Below, one piece after another: positions 39,801 to 53,180 of a DNA stretch of 64,000 nt (position 1 is the first letter of the stretch; the number at the start of each line of letters is the position of its first letter). The notes below the pieces were generated by a model, which saw only the letters and a program-made list of their open reading frames with translations, made no database searches and was not told the DNA's origin. The translations under genes were made by a program, and so were the position numbers. The stretch is from Bombus terrestris (taxonomy: Eukaryota; Arthropoda; Insecta; Hymenoptera; Apidae): contig NW_025963598.1 of assembly GCF_910591885.1 (NCBI RefSeq), positions 310,001 to 374,000 of the forward strand, in the 5' to 3' direction.

Positions 39801-41630
39801 CACGTTGTCCCACGTTGTCCCACGGTGTCCCACGGTGTCCCACGATGTCCCACGGTGTCCCACGTTGTCCCACGTTGTCCCACGATGTCCCACGTTGTCC
39901 CACGTTGTCCCACGTTGTCCCACGTTGTCCCACGTTGTCCCACGTTGTCCCACGTGGTCCCACGTTGTCCCACGTTGTCCCACGGTGTCCAACGATGTCC
40001 AACGGTGTCCCACGTTGTCCAACGGTGTCCCACGTTGTCCCACGTTGTCCCACGTTGTCCCACGTTGTCCCACGATGTCCCACGTTGTCCCACGTTGTCC
40101 CACGTTGTCCCACGTTGTCCCACGTTGTCCCACGTTGTCCCACGTTGTCCCACGTTGTCCCACGTTGTCCCACGTTGTCCCACGTTGTCCCACGGTGTCC
40201 AACGATGTCCAACGGTGTCCAACGGTGTCCCACGGTGTCCAACGGTGTCCCACGTTGTCCCACGTTGTCCCACGTTGTCCCACGTTGTCCCACGTTGTCC
40301 CACGTTGTCCCACGTTGTCCCACGTTGTCCCACGTTGTCCCACGGTGTCCCACGGTGTCCAACGATGTCCAACGGTGTCCCACGTTGTCCCACGTTGTCC
40401 CACGATGTCCCACGTTGTCCCACGTTGTCCCACGTTGTCCCACGTTGTCCCACGTTGTCCCACGTTGTCCCACGTGGTCCCACGTTGTCCCACGTTGTCC
40501 CACGGTGTCCAACGATGTCCAACGGTGTCCCACGTTGTCCCACGTTGTCCCACGTTGTCCCACGTTGTCCCACGTTGTCCCACGTTGTCCCACGTTGTCC
40601 CACGGTGTCCAACGATGTCCAACGGTGTCCAACGGTGTCCCACGGTGTCCAACGGTGTCCCACGTTGTCCCACGTTGTCCCACGTTGTCCCACGTTGTCC
40701 CACGTTGTCCCACGTTGTCCCACGTTGTCCAACGATGTCCAACGGTGTCCCACGTTGTCCCACGTTGTTCCATGGTTTCCCACGTTGTCCCACGTTGTCC
40801 CACGTTGTCCCACGGTGTCCAACGATGTCCAACGGTGTCCAACGGTGTCCAACGGTGTCCAACGGTGTCCCACGTTGTCCCACGTTGTCCCACGTTGTCC
40901 CACGGTGTCCAACGATGTCCAACGGTGTCCCACGTTGTCCCACGTTGTCCCACGATGTCCCACGTTGTCCCACGTTGTCCCACGTTGTCCCACGTTGTCC
41001 AACGTTGTCCCACGTTGTCCCACGTTGTCCCACGTTGTCCCACGTTGTCCCACGTTGTCCCACGGTGTCCAACGATGTCCAACGGTGTCCAACGGTGTCC
41101 CACGTTGTCCCACGTTGTCCCACGTTGTCCCACGTTGTCCCACGTTGTCCCACGTTGTCCAACGATGTCCAACGGTGTCCCACGTTGTCCCACGTTGTCC
41201 CACGTTGTCCCACGTTGGCCCACGTTGTCCCACGTTGTCCCACGTTGTCCCACGGTGTCCAACGATGTCCAACGGTGTCCAACGGTGTCCCACGTTGTCC
41301 CACGGTGTCCCACGTTGTCCCACGTTGTCCCACGTTGTCCCACGTTGTCCCACGTTGTCCCACGTTGTCCCACGTTGTCCCACGTTGTCCCACGTTGTCC
41401 CACGATGTCCCACGTTGTCCCACGTTGTCCCACGTTGTCCCACGTTGTCCCACGTTGTCCCACGTTGTCCCACGTTGTCCCACGTTGTCCCACGTTGTCC
41501 CACGTGGTCCCACGTTGTCCCACGTTGTCCCACGGTGTCCAACGATGTCCAACGGTGTCCCACGTTGTCCAACGGTGTCCCACGTTGTCCCACGTTGTCC
41601 CACGTTGTCCCACGTTGTCCCACGATGTCC

Positions 41631-41820
41631 CACGTTGTCCCACGTTGTCCCACGTTGTCCCACGTTGTCCCACGTTGTCCCACGTTGTCCCACGTTGTCC
41701 CACGTTGTCCCACGTTGTCCCACGTTGTCCCACGTTGTCCCACGTTGTCCCACGTTGTCCCACGTTGTCCCACGTTGTCCCACGTTGTCCCACGTTGTCC
41801 CACGTTGTCCCACGTTGTCC
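41631..41820 (+). repeat. Uniform run: 19 x CACGTTGTCC
   Basis: Nineteen perfect units between CACGATGTCC (41621) and CACGTGGTCC (41821). On the opposite strand it gives GGG every 10 bases without a break. Confidence 0.92.
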
Positions 41821-43530
41821 CACGTGGTCCCACGTTGTCCCACGTTGTCCCACGGTGTCCAACGATGTCCAACGGTATCCCACGTTGTCCCACGTTGTCC
41901 CACGTTGTCCCACGTTGTCCCACGTTGTCCCACGTTGTCCCACGTTGTCCCACGGTGTCCAACGATGTCCAACGGTGTCCAACGGTGTCCCACGGTGTCC
42001 AACGGTGTCCCACGTTGTCCCACGTTGTCCCACGTTGTCCCACGTTGTCCCACGTTGTCCCACGTTGTCCCACGTTGTCCAACGATGTCCAACGGTGTCC
42101 CACGTTGTCCCACGTTGTTCCATGGTTTCCCACGTTGTCCCACGTTGTCCCACGTTGTCCCACGGTGTCCAACGATGTCCAACGGTGTCCAACGGTGTCC
42201 AACGGTGTCCAACGGTGTCCCACGTTGTCCCACGTTGTCCCACGTTGTCCCACGGTGTCCAACGATGTCCAACGGTGTCCCACGTTGTCCCACGTTGTCC
42301 CACGATGTCCCACGTTGTCCCACGTTGTCCCACGTTGTCCCACGTTGTCCAACGTTGTCCCACGTTGTCCCACGTTGTCCCACGTTGTCCCACGTTGTCC
42401 CACGTTGTCCCACGGTGTCCAACGATGTCCAACGGTGTCCCACGGTGTCCCACGTTGTCCCACGTTGTCCCACGTTGTCCCACGTTGTCCCACGTTGTCC
42501 CACGTTGTCCAACGATGTCCAACGGTGTCCCACGTTGTCCCACGTTGTCCCACGTTGTCCCACGTTGTCCCACGTTGTCCCACGTTGTCCCACGTTGTCC
42601 CACGTTGTCCCACGTTGTCCCACGTGGTCCCACGTTGTCCCACGTTGTCCCACGGTGTCCAACGATGTCCAACGGTGTCCCACGTTGTCCAACGGTGTCC
42701 CACGTTGTCCCACGTTGTCCCACGTTGTCCCACGATGTCCCACGTTGTCCCACGTTGTCCCACGTTGTCCCACGTTGTCCCACGTTGTCCCACGTTGTCC
42801 CACGTTGTCCCACGTTGTCCCACGTTGTCCCACGTTGTCCCACGTTGTCCCACGGTGTCCAACGATGTCCAACGGTGTCCAACGGTGTCCCACGGTGTCC
42901 AACGGTGTCCCACGTTGTCCCACGTTGTCCCACGTTGTCCCACGTTGTCCCACGTTGTCCCACGTTGTCCCACGTTGTCCCACGTTGTCCCACGTTGTCC
43001 CACGTTGTCCCACGTTGTCCCACGTTGTCCCACGGTGTCCCACGGTGTCCAACGATGTCCAACGGTGTCCCACGTTGTCCCACGTTGTCCCACGATGTCC
43101 CACGTTGTCCCACGTTGTCCCACGTTGTCCCACGTTGTCCCACGTTGTCCCACGTTGTCCCACGATGTCCCACGTTGTCCCACGTTGTCCCACGTTGTCC
43201 CACGTTGTCCCACGTTGTCCCACGGTGTCCCACGGTGTCCAACGATGTCCAACGGTGTCCCACGTTGTCCCACGTTGTCCCACGATGTCCCACGTTGTCC
43301 CACGTTGTCCCACGTTGTCCCACGTTGTCCCACGTTGTCCCACGTTGTCCCACGTTGTCCCACGTTGTCCCACGTTGTCCCACGTTGTCCCACGTTGTCC
43401 CACGGTGTCCAACGATGTCCCACGGTGTCCAACGGTGTCCCACGGTGTCCAACGGTGTCCCACGTTGTCCCACGTTGTCCCACGTTGTCCCACGTTGTCC
43501 CACGTTGTCCCACGTTGTCCCACGTTGTCC

Positions 43531-45310
43531 AACGATGTCCAACGGCGTCCCACGTTGTCCCACGTTGTTCCATGGTTTCCCACGTTGTCCCACGTTGTCC
43601 CACGTTGTCCCACGGTGTCCAACGATGTCCAACGGTGTCCAACGGTGTCCAACGGTGTCCAACGGTGTCCCACGTTGTCCCACGTTGTCCCACGTTGTCC
43701 CACGGTGTCCAACGATGTCCAACGGTGTCCCACGTTGTCCCACGTTGTCCCACGATGTCCCACGTTGTCCCACGTTGTCCCACGTTGTCCCACGTTGTCC
43801 AACGTTGTCCCACGTTGTCCCACGTTGTCCCACGTTGTCCCACGTTGTCCCACGTTGTCCCACGGTGTCCAACGATGTCCAACGGTGTCCAACGGTGTCC
43901 CACGTTGTCCCACGTTGTCCCACGTTGTCCCACGTTGTCCCACGTTGTCCCACGTTGTCCAACGATGTCCAACGGTGTCCCACGTTGTCCCACGTTGTCC
44001 CACGTTGTCCCACGTTGTCCCACGTTGTCCCACGTTGTCCCACGTTGTCCCACGTTGTCCCACGTTGTCCCACGTTGTCCCACGTTGTCCCACGTTGTCC
44101 CACGGTGTCCAACGGTGTCCAACGATGTCCCACGTTGTCCCACGTTGTCCCACGTTGTCCCACGTTGTCCCACGTTGTCCCACGTTGTCCCACGTTGTCC
44201 CACGTTGTCCCACGTTGTCCCACGTTGTCCCACGTTGTCCAACGATGTCCAACGGTGTCCCACGTTGTCCCACGTTGTTCCATGGTTTCCCACGTTGTCC
44301 CACGTTGTCCCACGTTGTCCCACGGTGTCCAACGATGTCCAACGGTGTCCAACGGTGTCCAACGGTGTCCAACGGTGTCCCACGTTGTCCCACGTTGTCC
44401 CACGTTGTCCCACGTTGTCCAACGATGTCCAACGGTGTCCCACGTTGTCCCACGTTGTCCCACGATGTCCCACGTTGTCCCACGTTGTCCCACGTTGTCC
44501 CACGTTGTCCCACGTTGTCCCACGTTGTCCCACGTTGTCCCACGTTGTCCCACGTTGTCCCACGTTGTCCCACGTTGTCCCACGTTGTCCCACGTTGTCC
44601 CACGGTGTCCAACGGTGTCCAACGATGTCCCACGTTGTCCCACGTTGTCCCACGTTGTCCCACGTTGTCCCACGATGTCCCACGTTGTCCCACGTTGTCC
44701 CACGTTGTCCCACGTTGTCCCACGTTGTCCCACGTTGTCCCACGTTGTCCCACGTTGTCCCACGTTGTCCCACGTTGTCCCACGTTGTCCCACGGTGTCC
44801 AACGATGTCCAACGGTGTCCAGCGATGTCCAACGGTGTCCCACGTTGTCCCACGTTTTCCCACGTTGTCCCACGTTGTCCCACGGTGTCCAACGATGTCC
44901 AACGATGTCCAACGGTGTCCCACGTTGTCCCACGTTGTTCCATGGTTTCCCACGTTGTCCCACGTTGTCCCACGTTGTCCCACGGTGTCCAACGATGTCC
45001 AACGGTGTCCAACGGTGTCCAACGGTGTCCAACGGTGTCCCACGTTGTCCCACGTTGTCCCACGTTGTCCCACGTTGTCCCACGTTGTCCCACGATGTCC
45101 CACGTTGTCCCACGTTGTCCCACGTTGTCCCACGTTGTCCCACGTGGTCCCACGTTGTCCCACGTTGTCCCACGGTGTCCAACGATGTCCAACGGTGTCC
45201 CACGTTGTCCAACGGTGTCCCACGTTGTCCCACGTTGTCCCACGTTGTCCCACGTTGTCCCACGTTGTCCCACGTTGTCCCACGTTGTCCCACGTTGTCC
45301 CACGTTGTCC
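43531..45310 (+). repeat. Duplicated block D9, right copy
   Basis: This is the second copy of 35101-36890, including the CATGG (44281), AGCG (44821) and CACGTGG (45141) landmarks. The match ends before 45321, where a CACGTGG in the left copy is CACGTTG here. Confidence 0.88.
44821..45150 (+). repeat. Module A, distal half, sister of the 36.4-kb copy
   Basis: AGCG is at 44821, CACGTTTTCC at 44851, CATGG at 44941 and CACGTGG at 45141. As at 36381, the preceding CATGG (44281) is 540 bp before AGCG and there is no GACG marker between, which groups these two as a subfamily. Confidence 0.85.
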
Positions 45311-46110
45311 CACGTTGTCCCACGTTGTCCCACGTTGTCCCACGTTGTCCCACGATGTCCCACGTTGTCCCACGTTGTCCCACGTTGTCCCACGTTGTCC
45401 CACGGTGTCCAACGATGTCCAACGGTGTCCAACGGTGTCCCACGGTGTCCAACGGTGTCCCACGTTGTCCCACGTTGTCCCACGTTGTCCCACGTTGTCC
45501 CACGTTGTCCCACGATGTCCCACGTTGTCCCACGTTGTCCGACGTTGTCCCACGTTGTCCCACGTTGTCCCACGTTGTCCCACGGTGTCCAACGATGTCC
45601 AACGATGTCCAACGGTGTCCCACGTTGTCCCACGTTGTTCCATGGTTTCCCACGTTGTCCCACGTTGTCCCACGTTGTCCCACGGTGTCCAACGATGTCC
45701 AACGGTGTCCAACGGTGTCCAACGGTGTCCAACGGTGTCCCACGTTGTCCCACGTTGTCCCACGTTGTCCCACGTTGTCCCACGTTGTCCCACGTTGTCC
45801 CACGTTGTCCCACGTTGTCCCACGTTGTCCCACGTTGTCCCACGTTGTCCCACGTTGTCCCACGTTGTCCCACGTTGTCCCACGATGTCCCACGTTGTCC
45901 CACGTTGTCCCACGTTGTCCCACGGTGTCCAACGATGTCCAACGGTGTCCAACGGTGTCCCACGGTGTCCAACGGTGTCCCACGGTGTCCAACGGTGTCC
46001 CACGTTGTCCCACGTTGTCCCACGTTGTCCCACGTTGTCCCACGTTGTCCCACGATGTCCCACGTTGTCCCACGTTGTCCCACGTTGTCCCACGTTGTCC
46101 CACGGTGTCC

Positions 46111-46210
46111 AACGATGTCCAACGGTGTCCAACGGTGTCCAACGGTGTCCAACGATGTCCAACGATGTCCAACGATGTCCAACGATGTCCAACGGTGTCC
46201 AACGGTGTCC
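46111..46210 (+). repeat. AACGRTGTCC-rich island 4 (short, different order)
   Basis: Ten A-start units including four AACGATGTCC in a row (46151-46190). The order does not match islands 1-3, so it arose separately or by internal rearrangement. Confidence 0.9.
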
Positions 46211-49200
46211 CACGGTGTCCAACGGTGTCCCACGTTGTCCCACGTTGTCCCACGTTGTCCCACGTTGTCCCACGTTGTCCCACGTTGTCCCACGTTGTCC
46301 CACGTTGTCCCACGTTGTCCCACGTTGTCCCACGTTGTCCCACGTTGTCCCACGTTGTCCCACGTTGTCCCACGGTGTCCAACGATGTCCAACGGTGTCC
46401 AACGGTGTCCCACGGTGTCCAACGTTGTCCCACGTTGTCCCACGTTGTCCCACGTTGTCCCACGTTGTCCCACGTTGTCCCACGTTGTCCCACGTTGTCC
46501 CACGTTGTCCCACGTTGTCCCACGTTGTCCCACGTTGTCCCACGTTGTCCCACGGTGTCCAACGATGTCCGACGGTGTCCAACGGTGTCCCACGGTGTCC
46601 AACGGTGTCCCACGTTGTCCCACGTTGTCCCACGTTGTCCCACGTTGTCCCACGTTGTCCCACGTTGTCCCACGGTGTCCAACGATGTCCAACGGTGTCC
46701 AACGGTGTCCCACGGTGTCCAACGGTGTCCCACGTTGTCCCACGTTGTCCCACGTTGTCCCACGTTGTCCCACGTTGTCCCACGTTGTCCAACGATGTCG
46801 AACGGTGTCCCACGTTGTCCCACGTTGTTCCATGGTTTCCCACGTTGTCCCACGTTGTCCCACGTTGTCCCACGTTGTCCCACGTTGTCCCACGTTGTCC
46901 CACGGTGTCCAACGATGTCCAACGGTGTCCCACGTTGTCCCACGTTGTCCCACGTTGTCCCACGATGTCCCACGTTGTCCCACGTTGTCCCACGTTGTCC
47001 CACGTTGTCCCACGTTGTCCCACGTTGTCCCACGTTGTCCCACGTGGTCCCACGTTGCCCCACGTTGTCCCACGGTGTCCAACGATGTCCAACGGTGTCC
47101 CACGTTGTCCAACGGTGTCCCACGTTGTCCCACGTTGTCCCACGTTGTCCCACGATGTCCCACGTTGTCCCACGTTGTCCCACGTTGTCCCACGTTGTCC
47201 CACGTTGTCCCACGTTGTCCCACGTTGTCCCACGGTGTCCAACGATGTCCAACGGTGTCCAACGGTGTCCCACGGTGTCCAACGGTGTCCCACGTTGTCC
47301 CACGTTGTCCCACGTTGTCCCACGTTGTCCCACGTTGTCCCACGTTGTCCCACGTTGTCCCACGTTGTCCCACGTTGTCCAACGATGTCCAACGGTGTCC
47401 CACGTTGTCCCACGTTGTTCCATGGTTTCCCACGTTGTCCCACGTTGTCCCACGTTGTCCCACGGTGTCCAACGATGTCCAACGGTGTCCAACGGTGTCC
47501 AACGGTGTCCAACGGTGTCCCACGTTGTCCCACGTTGTCCCACGTTGTCCCACGGTGTCCAACGATGTCCAACGGTGTCCCATGTTGTCCCACGTTGTCC
47601 CACGTTGTCCCACGTTGTCCCACGTTGTCCCACGATGTCCCACGTTGTCCCACGTTGTCCCACGTTGTCCCACGTTGTCCCACGTTGTCCCACGTTGTCC
47701 CACGTTGTCCCACGTTGTCCCACGTTGTCCCACGTTGTCTCACGTTGTCCCACGTTGTCCCACGTTGTCCCACGGTGTCCAACGGTGTCCAACGATGTCC
47801 CACGTTGTCCCACGTTGTCCCACGTTGTCCCACGTTGTCCCACGATGTCCCACGTTGTCCCACGTTGTCCCACGTTGTCCCACGTTGTCCCACGTTGTCC
47901 CACGTTGTCCCACGTTGTCCGACGTTGTCCCACGTTGTCCCACGTTGTCCCACGTTGTCCCACGGTGTCCAACGATGTCCAACGATGTCCAACGGTGTCC
48001 CACGTTGTCCCACGTTGTTCCATGGTTTCCCACGTTGTCCCACGTTGTCCCACGGTGTCCAACGATGTCCAACGTTGTCCAACGGTGTCCAACGGTGTCC
48101 CACGGTGTCCCACGTTGTCCCACGTTGTCCCACGTTGTCCCACGTTGTCCCACGTTGTCCCACGATGTCCCACGTTGTCCCACGTTGTCCCACGTTGTCC
48201 CACGATGTCCCACGTTGTCCCACGTTGTCCCACGTTGTCCCACGTTGTCCGACGTTGTCCCACGTTGTCCCACGTTGTCCCACGTTGTCCCACGGTGTCC
48301 AACGATGTCCAACGATGTCCAACGGTGTCCCACGTTGTCCCACGTTGTTCCATGGTGTCCCACGTTGTCCCACGTTGTCCCACGTTGTCCCACGGTGTCC
48401 AACGATGTCCAACGGTGTCCAACGGTGTCCAACGGTGTCCAACGGTGTCCCACGTTGTCCCACGTTGTCCCACGTTGTCCCACGTTGTCCCACGTTGTCC
48501 CACGATGTCCCACGTTGTCCCACGTTGTCCCACGTTGTCCCACGATGTCCCACGTTGTCCCACGTTGTCCCACGTTGTCCCACGTTGTCCCACGATGTCC
48601 CACGTTGTCCCACGTTGTCCCACGTTGTCCCACGTTGTCCCACGGTGTCCAACGATGTCCAACGGTGTCCAACGGTGTCCCACGGTGTCCATCGGTGTCC
48701 CACGTTGTCCCACGTTGTCCCACGTTGTCCCACGTTGTCCCACGTTGTCCCACGATGTCCCACGTTGTCCCACGTTGTCCGACGTTGTCCCACGTTGTCC
48801 CACGTTGTCCCACGTTGTCCCACGGTGTCCAACGATGTCCAACGATGTCCAACGGTGTCCCACGTTGTCCCACGTTGTTCCATGGTTTCCCACGTTGTCC
48901 CACGTTGTCCCACGTTGTCCCACGGTGTCCAACGATGTCCAACGGTGTCCCACGTTGTCCCACGTTGTCCCACGTTGTCCCACGTTGTCCCACGTTGTCC
49001 CACGATGTCCCACGTTGTCCCACGTTGTCCCACGTTGTCCCACGATGTCCCACGTTGTCCCACGTTGTCCCACGTTGTCCCACGTTGTCCCACGATGTCC
49101 CACGTTGTCCCACGTTGTCCCACGTTGTCCCACGGTGTCCAACGATGTCCAACGGTGTCCAACGGTGTCCCACGGTGTCCAACGGTGTCCCACGTTGTCC

Positions 49201-49730
49201 CACGTTGTCCCACGTTGTCCCACGTTGTCCCACGTTGTCCCACGATGTCCCACGTTGTCCCACGTTGTCCCACGTTGTCCCACGTTGTCCCACGTTGTCC
49301 CACGTTGTCCCACGGTGTCCAACGATGTCCAACGGTGTCCAACGGTGTCCAACGGTGTCCAACGGTGTCCCACGTTGTCCCACGTTGTCCCACGTTGTCC
49401 CACGATGTCCCACGTTGTCCCACGTTGTCCCACGTTGTCCCACGTTGTCCCACGTTGTCCCACGATGTCCCACGTTGTCCCACGTTGTCCCACGTTGTCC
49501 CACGTTGTCCCACGTTGTCCCACGATGTCCCACGTTGTCCCACGTTGTCCCACGTTGTCCCACGATGTCCCACCTTGTCCCACGTTGTCCCACGGTGTCC
49601 AACGATGTCCAACGATGTCCAACGGTGTCCCACGTTGTCCCACGTTGTTCCATGGTTTCCCACGTTGTCCCACGATGTCCCACGTTGTCCCACGTTGTCC
49701 CACGTTGTCCCACGATGTCCCACGTTGTCC

Positions 49731-50740
49731 CACGTTGTCCCACGTTGTCCCACGTTGTCCCACGATGTCCCACGTTGTCCCACGTTGTCCCACGTTGTCC
49801 CACGATGTCCCACGTTGTCCCACGTTGTCCCACGTTGTCCCACGTTGTCCCACGATGTCCCACGTTGTCCCACGTTGTCCCACGTTGTCCCACGTTGTCC
49901 CACGGTGTCCAACGATGTCCAACGGTGTCCAACGGTGTCCCACGGTGTCCAACGGTGTCCCACGTTGTCCCACGTTGTCCCACGTTGTCCCACGTTGTCC
50001 CACGTTGTCCCACGATGTCCCACGTTGTCCCACGTTGTCCCACGTTGTCCCACGTTGTCCCACGTTGTCCCACGTTGTCCCACGGTGTCCAACGATGTCC
50101 AACGGTGTCCAACGGTGTCCAACGGTGTCCAACGATGTCCAACGATGTCCAACGATGTCCAACGGTGTCCAACGATGTCCAACGATGTCCAACGGTGTCC
50201 CACGATGTCCAACGATGTCCAACGATGTCCAACGGTGTCCAACGATGTCCAACGGTGTCCAACGATGTCCAACGATGTCCAACGGTGTCCCACGTTGTCC
50301 CACGTTGTTCCATGGTTTCCCACGTTGTCCCACGTTGTCCCACGTTGTCCCACGTTGTCCCACGTTGTCCCACGGTGTCCCACGGTGTCCAACGATGTCC
50401 AACGGTGTCCCACGTTGTCCCACGTTGTCCCACGTTGTCCCACGTTGTCCCACGATGTCCCACGTTGTCCCACGTTGTCCCACGTTGTCCCAAGTTGTCC
50501 CACGTTGTCCCACGTTGTCCCACGTTGTCCCACGTGGTCCCACGTTGTCCCACGTTGTCCCACGGTGTCCAACGATGTCCAACGGTGTCCCACGTTGTCC
50601 AACGGTGTCCCACGTTGTCCCACGTTGTCCCACGTTGTCCCACGTTGTCCCACGTTGTCCCACGTTGTCCAACGTTGTCCAACGATGTCCAACGGTGTCC
50701 CACGTTGTCCCACGTTGTTCCATGGTTTCCCACGTTGTCC
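49731..50740 (+). repeat. Long-range duplicated block D8, right copy
   Basis: This is the second copy of 7641-8640, with CAAGTTGTCC at 50491, CACGTGG at 50531, AACGTTG at 50671 and CATGG at 50721. Its left part also matches 6981-7420 at 42,620 bp, so it abuts or overlaps a second source segment. Confidence 0.9.
50091..50290 (+). repeat. AACGRTGTCC-rich island 3
   Basis: It has the same order as islands 1 and 2, with CACGATGTCC at 50201, but unit 50271 ends in C, so it lacks the AACGATGTCG change. It either branched off earlier or reverted by exchange. Confidence 0.94.
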
Positions 50741-53180
50741 CACGTTGTCCCACGTTGTCCCACGTTGTCCAACGATGTCCAACGGTGTCCCACGTTGTCC
50801 CACGTTGTCCCACGTTGTCCCACGTTGTCCCACGTTGTCCCACGTTGTCCCACGTTGTCCCACGTTGTCCCACGTTGTCCCACGTTGTCCCACGTTGTCC
50901 CACGTTGTCCCACGGTGTCCAACGGTGTCCAACGATGTCCCACGTTGTCCCACGTTGTCCCACGTTGTCCCACGTTGTCCCACGATGTCCCACGTTGTCC
51001 CACGTTGTCCCACGTTGTCCCACGTTGTCCCACGTTGTCCCACGTTGTCCCACGTTGTCCCACGGTGTCCAACGATGTCCAACGGTGTCCAACGGTGTCC
51101 AACGGTGTCCAACGGTGTCCCACGTTGTCCCACTTTGTCCCACGTTGTCCCACGTTGTCCCACGTTGTCCCACGATGTCCCACGTTGTCCCACGTTGTCC
51201 CACGTTGTCCCACGATGTCCCACGTTGTCCCACGTTGTCCCACGTTGTCCCACGTTGTCCCACGATGTCCAACGATGTCCAACGGTGTCCCACGTTGTCC
51301 CACGTTGTCCCACGTTGTCCCACGTTGTCCCACGTTGTCCCACGTTGTCCCACGTTGTCCCACGTTGTCCCACGTTGTCCCACGTTGTCCCACGTTGTCC
51401 CACGTTGTCCCACGTTGTCCCACGTTGTCCCACGGTGTCCAACGATGTCCAACGGTGTCCAGCGATGTCCAACGGTGTCCCACGTTGTCCCACGTTGTTC
51501 CATGGTTTCCCACGTTGTCCCACGTTGTCCCACGTTGTCCCACGGTGTACAACGATGTCCAACGGTGTCCAACGGTGTCTAACGGTGTCCAACGGTGTCC
51601 CACGTGGTCCCACGTTGTCCCACGTTGTCCCACGATGTCCCACGTTGTCCCACGTTGTCCCACGTTGTCCCACGTTGTCCCACGTTGTCCCACGTTGTCC
51701 CACGTTGTCCCACGGTGTCCAACGATGTCCACCGGTGTCCAACGGTGTCCCACGGTGTCCAACGGTGTCCCACGTTGTCCCACGTTGTCCCACGTTGTCC
51801 CACGTTGTCCCACGTTGTCCCACGTTGTCCCACGTTGTCCAACGATGTCCAACGGTGTCCCACGTTGTCCCACGTTGTTCCATGGTTTCCCACGTTGTCC
51901 CACGTTGTCCCACGTTGTCCCACGGTGTCCAACGATGTCCAACGGTGTCCAACGGTGTCCAACGGTGTCCAACGGTGTCCCACGTGGTCCCACGTTGTCC
52001 CACGTTGTCCCACGATGTCCCACGTTGTCCCACGTTGTCCCACGTTGTCCCACGTTGTCCCACGTTGTCCCACGTTGTCCCACGTTGTCCCACGGTGTCC
52101 AACGATGTCCACCGGTGTCCAACGGTGTCCCACGGTGTCCAACGGTGTCCCACGTTGTCCCACGTTGTCCCACGTTGTCCCACGATGTCCCACGTTGTCC
52201 CACGTTGTCCCACGTTGTCCCACGTTGTCCCACGGTGTCCAACGATGTCCAACGGTGTCCAACGGTGTCCCACGGTGTCCAACGTTGTCCCACGTTGTCC
52301 CACGTTGTCCCACGTTGTCCCACGTTGTCCCACGTTGTCCCACGTTGTCCCACGTTGTCCCACGTTGTCCCACGTTGTCCCACGTTGTCCCACGTTGTCC
52401 CACGTTGTCCCACGTTGTCCCACGTTGTCCCACGTTGTCCCACGTTTTCCCACGTTGTCCCACGTTGTCCCACGTTGTCAAACGATGTCCCACGTTGTCC
52501 CACGTTGTCCCACGTTGTCCCACGTTGTCCCACGTTGTCCCACGTTGTCCCACGTTGTCCCACGTTGTCCCACGTTGTCCCACGTTGTCCCACGTTGTCC
52601 CACGGTGTCCAACGATGTCCAACGGTGTCCAACGGTGTCCCACGGTGTCCAACGGTGTCCCACGTTGTCCCACGTTGTCCCACGTTGTCCCACGTTGTCC
52701 CACGTTGTCCCACGTTGTCCCACGTTGTCCCACGTTGTCCAACGATGTCCAACGGTGTCCCACGTTGTCCCACGTTGTTCCATGGTTTCCCACGTTGTCC
52801 CACGTTGTCCCACGTTGTCCCACGGTGTCCAACGATGTCCAACGGTGTCCAACGGTGTCCAACGGTGTCCAACGGTGTCCCACGTTGTCCCACGTTGTCC
52901 CACGTTGTCCCACGGTGTCCAACGATGTCCAACGGTGTCCCACGTTGTCCCACGTTGTCCCACGTTGTCCCACGTTGTCCCACGATGTCCCACGTTGTCC
53001 CACGTTGTCCCACGTTGTCCCACGTTGTCCCACGTCGTCCCACGTTGTCCCACGTTGTCCCACGTTGTCCCACGTTGTCCCACGTTGTCCCACGTTGTCC
53101 CACGGTGTCCAACGGTGTCCAACGATGTCCCACGTTGTCCCACGTTGTCCCACGTTGTCCCACGTTGTCCCACGATGTCC

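Noticed and set aside
51541..51600. Possible array boundary or insertion at CACGGTGTAC / AACGGTGTCT
   Set aside because: These are single-base variants; phase and unit content continue unchanged on both sides.
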